The notes beneath the pieces were generated by a model. That model was given only the letters and a program-made list of their open reading frames with translations, searched no databases and was not told where the DNA came from. From contig CAKSXW010000071.1 in NCBI GenBank assembly GCA_934518555.1, positions 1 through 7,418 of the forward strand: a stretch of DNA of 7,418 bases, written 5' to 3'. How positions within the stretch are numbered: the first letter of the stretch is position 1; each line of letters opens with the position of its first letter. Both the position numbers and the translations under genes were made by a program. Origin of the DNA: an uncultured Faecalibacterium sp. (GTDB lineage: Bacteria; Bacillota; Clostridia; Oscillospirales; Ruminococcaceae). This document shows positions 6,262 through 7,418 of the stretch, one piece after another.

Positions 6262-6869
6262 TGCAGAACGAGATGATCCATACGGACCGGGTGTTGATCG
6301 TGGAGGGCAAGTACGACGCTGCCCGTCTGGCCCACCTGACCGACGCCATGATCCTGCTGACCGACGGGTTTGGCATTTACAGCGATAAAAAACGACAGCA
6401 GCTGTTTAAGGACCTGGCCCGGAAAAACGGCCTGATCCTGTTGACGGATTCCGATGCGGCAGGGTTCCGCATCCGCAACTATATCACCAACCTGGTGGGG
6501 GCCCAAAACGTGGTGCAGGCCTATGTGCCAGCCATCCACGGCAAGGAAAAGCGGAAGGAACAGCCCGGCAAAGAGGGCCTGCTGGGGGTGGAAGGCGTGG
6601 AGGATGCCATCGTGCTCCAGGCTCTGCGAGACGCCCTGGGGCCGGAGGTGGGTCAGGCAGCCCCCAGCCCGGAGGGGCGGCAGATCACCTACACGGACCT
6701 GTATGAGTGGGGGCTTTCCGGCAAGCCCGGCAGCGCCCAGCGCAAGGCTGCTTTGCTGAACACCCTGGGCCTGCCCCCTCGGCTGTCCAAAAAGGAGCTG
6801 GTGGAGGCCTTGAATCGGCTGTACACCTTCCAGCAGCTGGATGAATTGCAGCGCAAGCTGTCGGACTGA
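6258..6869 (+). CDS. RNase M5-like Toprim protein (DUF4093 type)
   Basis: A 203-residue protein (202 if the adjacent ATG 6261 is used). An N-terminal Toprim domain (about 10-100) has the catalytic glutamate E16 in VEGKYD and the metal-binding D64-S-D66 in ILLTDSDAAGF. GKEKRK, a KEGLLGVEGVEDA segment and a C-terminal LYEWGLSG...LGLPPRLSKKEL region follow. True RNase M5 (RnmV) trims 5S rRNA precursor in Firmicutes. This protein has the same architecture, but its TDGFGIYSDKKRQ region and C-terminus fit the clostridial paralogue with a DUF4093 tail better than B. subtilis RnmV, so maturation of 5S rRNA is likely but not certain. It overlaps holA by 4 bases (ATGA) and ends 26 bases before a strong terminator, so it is the last gene of the block. 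All visible Toprim residues are intact. Annotation as rnmV would be reasonable but is not made here. Confidence 0.88.
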   Translation: MMQNEMIHTDRVLIVEGKYDAARLAHLTDAMILLTDGFGIYSDKKRQQLFKDLARKNGLILLTDSDAAGFRIRNYITNLVGAQNVVQAYVPAIHGKEKRKEQPGKEGLLGVEGVEDAIVLQALRDALGPEVGQAAPSPEGRQITYTDLYEWGLSGKPGSAQRKAALLNTLGLPPRLSKKELVEALNRLYTFQQLDELQRKLSD

Positions 6870-6895
6870 ACCCCGGCGGCAGAAACTGACCCAAC

Positions 6896-6940
6896 AAAAA
6901 AGAGATAGACGCCCCAAAGGAAGCGTCTATCTCTTTTTTT
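6896..6940. terminator. Strong bidirectional intrinsic terminator
   Basis: A perfect 17-bp inverted repeat pairs 6896-6912 with 6923-6939 around a 10-base loop. Six A precede the GC-containing stem and seven T follow it, so each strand's transcript ends in a U tract. It sits between convergent genes and would end both the holA/Toprim transcript and the minus-strand hydrolase transcript. Confidence 0.95.
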
Positions 6941-6960
6941 GTGGAGAGCGGCAAGCCGGC

Positions 6961-7418
6961 TTACCGCATATACTTCAGGATCTGGCGGCCGATGTAGCGG
7001 TGGCCCTCAACGGTGGGGTGGCCATCGTTGGCGGTGCGAGTGTAGGGGATGGGCACATAGGTCACATCATACTGGGCGGCCAGCTTGGCTACGGCGGTGT
7101 TCAGCCGACGGAAGTGGCGGCTCCAGGAGGGCATCAGGGGCACCGGGTTATTGTAGCTCAGCACCATGATCTGGGCGTCGGGGTTCAGCTCACGCAGGTC
7201 CTTCATTACCCGTTCCACCTGGGACACCGTGTCGGCGTAGGTGGAGGTGCAGATCTGGTTCATGCCGGTGGTCAGCAGGTACATCACGGCACGGAACTCC
7301 GAGGGGGTCAGGGTCAGCCGCTTCAGGCTGTCCATAAAGTCGTCGATGTTGTCCGGGGTCAGGTTGCGGAACATTCCGGTGACCATGCTGTTGGCCAGCT
7401 TTTCACTTTTCCAGTTGG
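6961..7418 (-). CDS. SGNH/GDSL-type hydrolase-like protein, C-terminal part
   Basis: The frame runs open from the right window edge, so the N-terminus (including any GDS serine motif and signal peptide) is outside. The ATG at 7386 is internal, because about ten in-frame codons (NWKSEKLANS) precede it without a stop. About 151 residues are visible. TTGMNQI (after a hydrophobic strand, about nt 7255-7275) fits block III, where Gly and Asn form the oxyanion hole. LRELNPDAQIMVLSYNNPVP is the usual helix-strand pattern before the active site, and NDGHPTVEGHRYIGRQI near the end fits block V with its catalytic His. Such proteins are esterases, acyl-hydrolases or cell-envelope deacetylases; the substrate cannot be told. 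The aspartate sits two residues before the histidine, whereas the classic block V has three (DxxH). It is convergent with the Toprim gene and ends 21 bases from the shared terminator on its side. It is likely an SGNH hydrolase but is not provable without the N-terminus. Confidence 0.72.
   Translation of the reverse strand, partial: NWKSEKLANSMVTGMFRNLTPDNIDDFMDSLKRLTLTPSEFRAVMYLLTTGMNQICTSTYADTVSQVERVMKDLRELNPDAQIMVLSYNNPVPLMPSWSRHFRRLNTAVAKLAAQYDVTYVPIPYTRTANDGHPTVEGHRYIGRQILKYMR

Noticed and set aside
6123..6917. A 264-codon minus-strand open frame opposite holA and the Toprim gene
   Set aside because: It lies antisense to two confidently identified genes, shows no domain and crosses the bidirectional terminator.
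1..7418. tRNA, rRNA, CRISPR array, insertion sequence or prophage
   Set aside because: No direct-repeat arrays, transposase or integrase motifs, or tRNA-like cloverleaf segments were seen on either strand.

Overview
This window looks like chromosomal housekeeping DNA from a moderately GC-rich, Gram-positive-type Clostridia. The best guess is the Oscillospiraceae/Ruminococcaceae, in the Faecalibacterium/Gemmiger/Subdoligranulum area. That placement is an inference from strong Shine-Dalgarno sites, heavy use of CTG, GGC and GTG codons, the clostridial character of the proteins (a HIT protein, an unusual purine-type phosphoribosyltransferase, a DUF4093-type RNase M5-like protein) and the alaS/comEC/holA content. 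There is no sign of phage, plasmid, transposon or CRISPR.

Layout: six genes read rightward and one leftward. Bases 1-2073 hold the C-terminal four-fifths of alaS, cut by the left edge. A long hairpin follows (2087-2126), then a HIT-family hydrolase (2161-2493), a phosphoribosyltransferase (2521-3060), comEC (3067-5214), holA for the DNA polymerase III delta subunit (5233-6261) and an RNase M5-like Toprim protein (6258-6869). A strong bidirectional terminator (6896-6939) separates this block from a convergent, right-truncated SGNH-hydrolase-like gene on the minus strand (6961-7418). The only gaps above 50 bases are 2074-2160 and 6870-6960, and hairpins fill both.

How the genes work together: alaS supplies charged tRNA-Ala with editing. 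The HIT and phosphoribosyltransferase genes suggest nucleotide metabolism or salvage. ComEC is the inner-membrane channel family for single-stranded DNA uptake, HolA is part of the replicative clamp loader, and the Toprim protein is probably an RNA-processing nuclease. Gene spacing is tight (27, 6, 18 and -4 bases from the HIT gene onward), which suggests co-transcription with translational coupling.

Most notable points: (1) a textbook intrinsic terminator, with a 12-bp stem and six T, lies inside the first 35 codons of comEC, which itself has no Shine-Dalgarno site; this suggests translation-dependent attenuation. (2) The C-terminal metallo-beta-lactamase-like region of ComEC has lost the recognisable metal-binding motifs. 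(3) An extended -10 promoter candidate sits in the last codons of comEC and could give holA and the Toprim gene their own transcription. No wholly new system was found; these regulatory and domain-degeneration signals are the parts worth checking.
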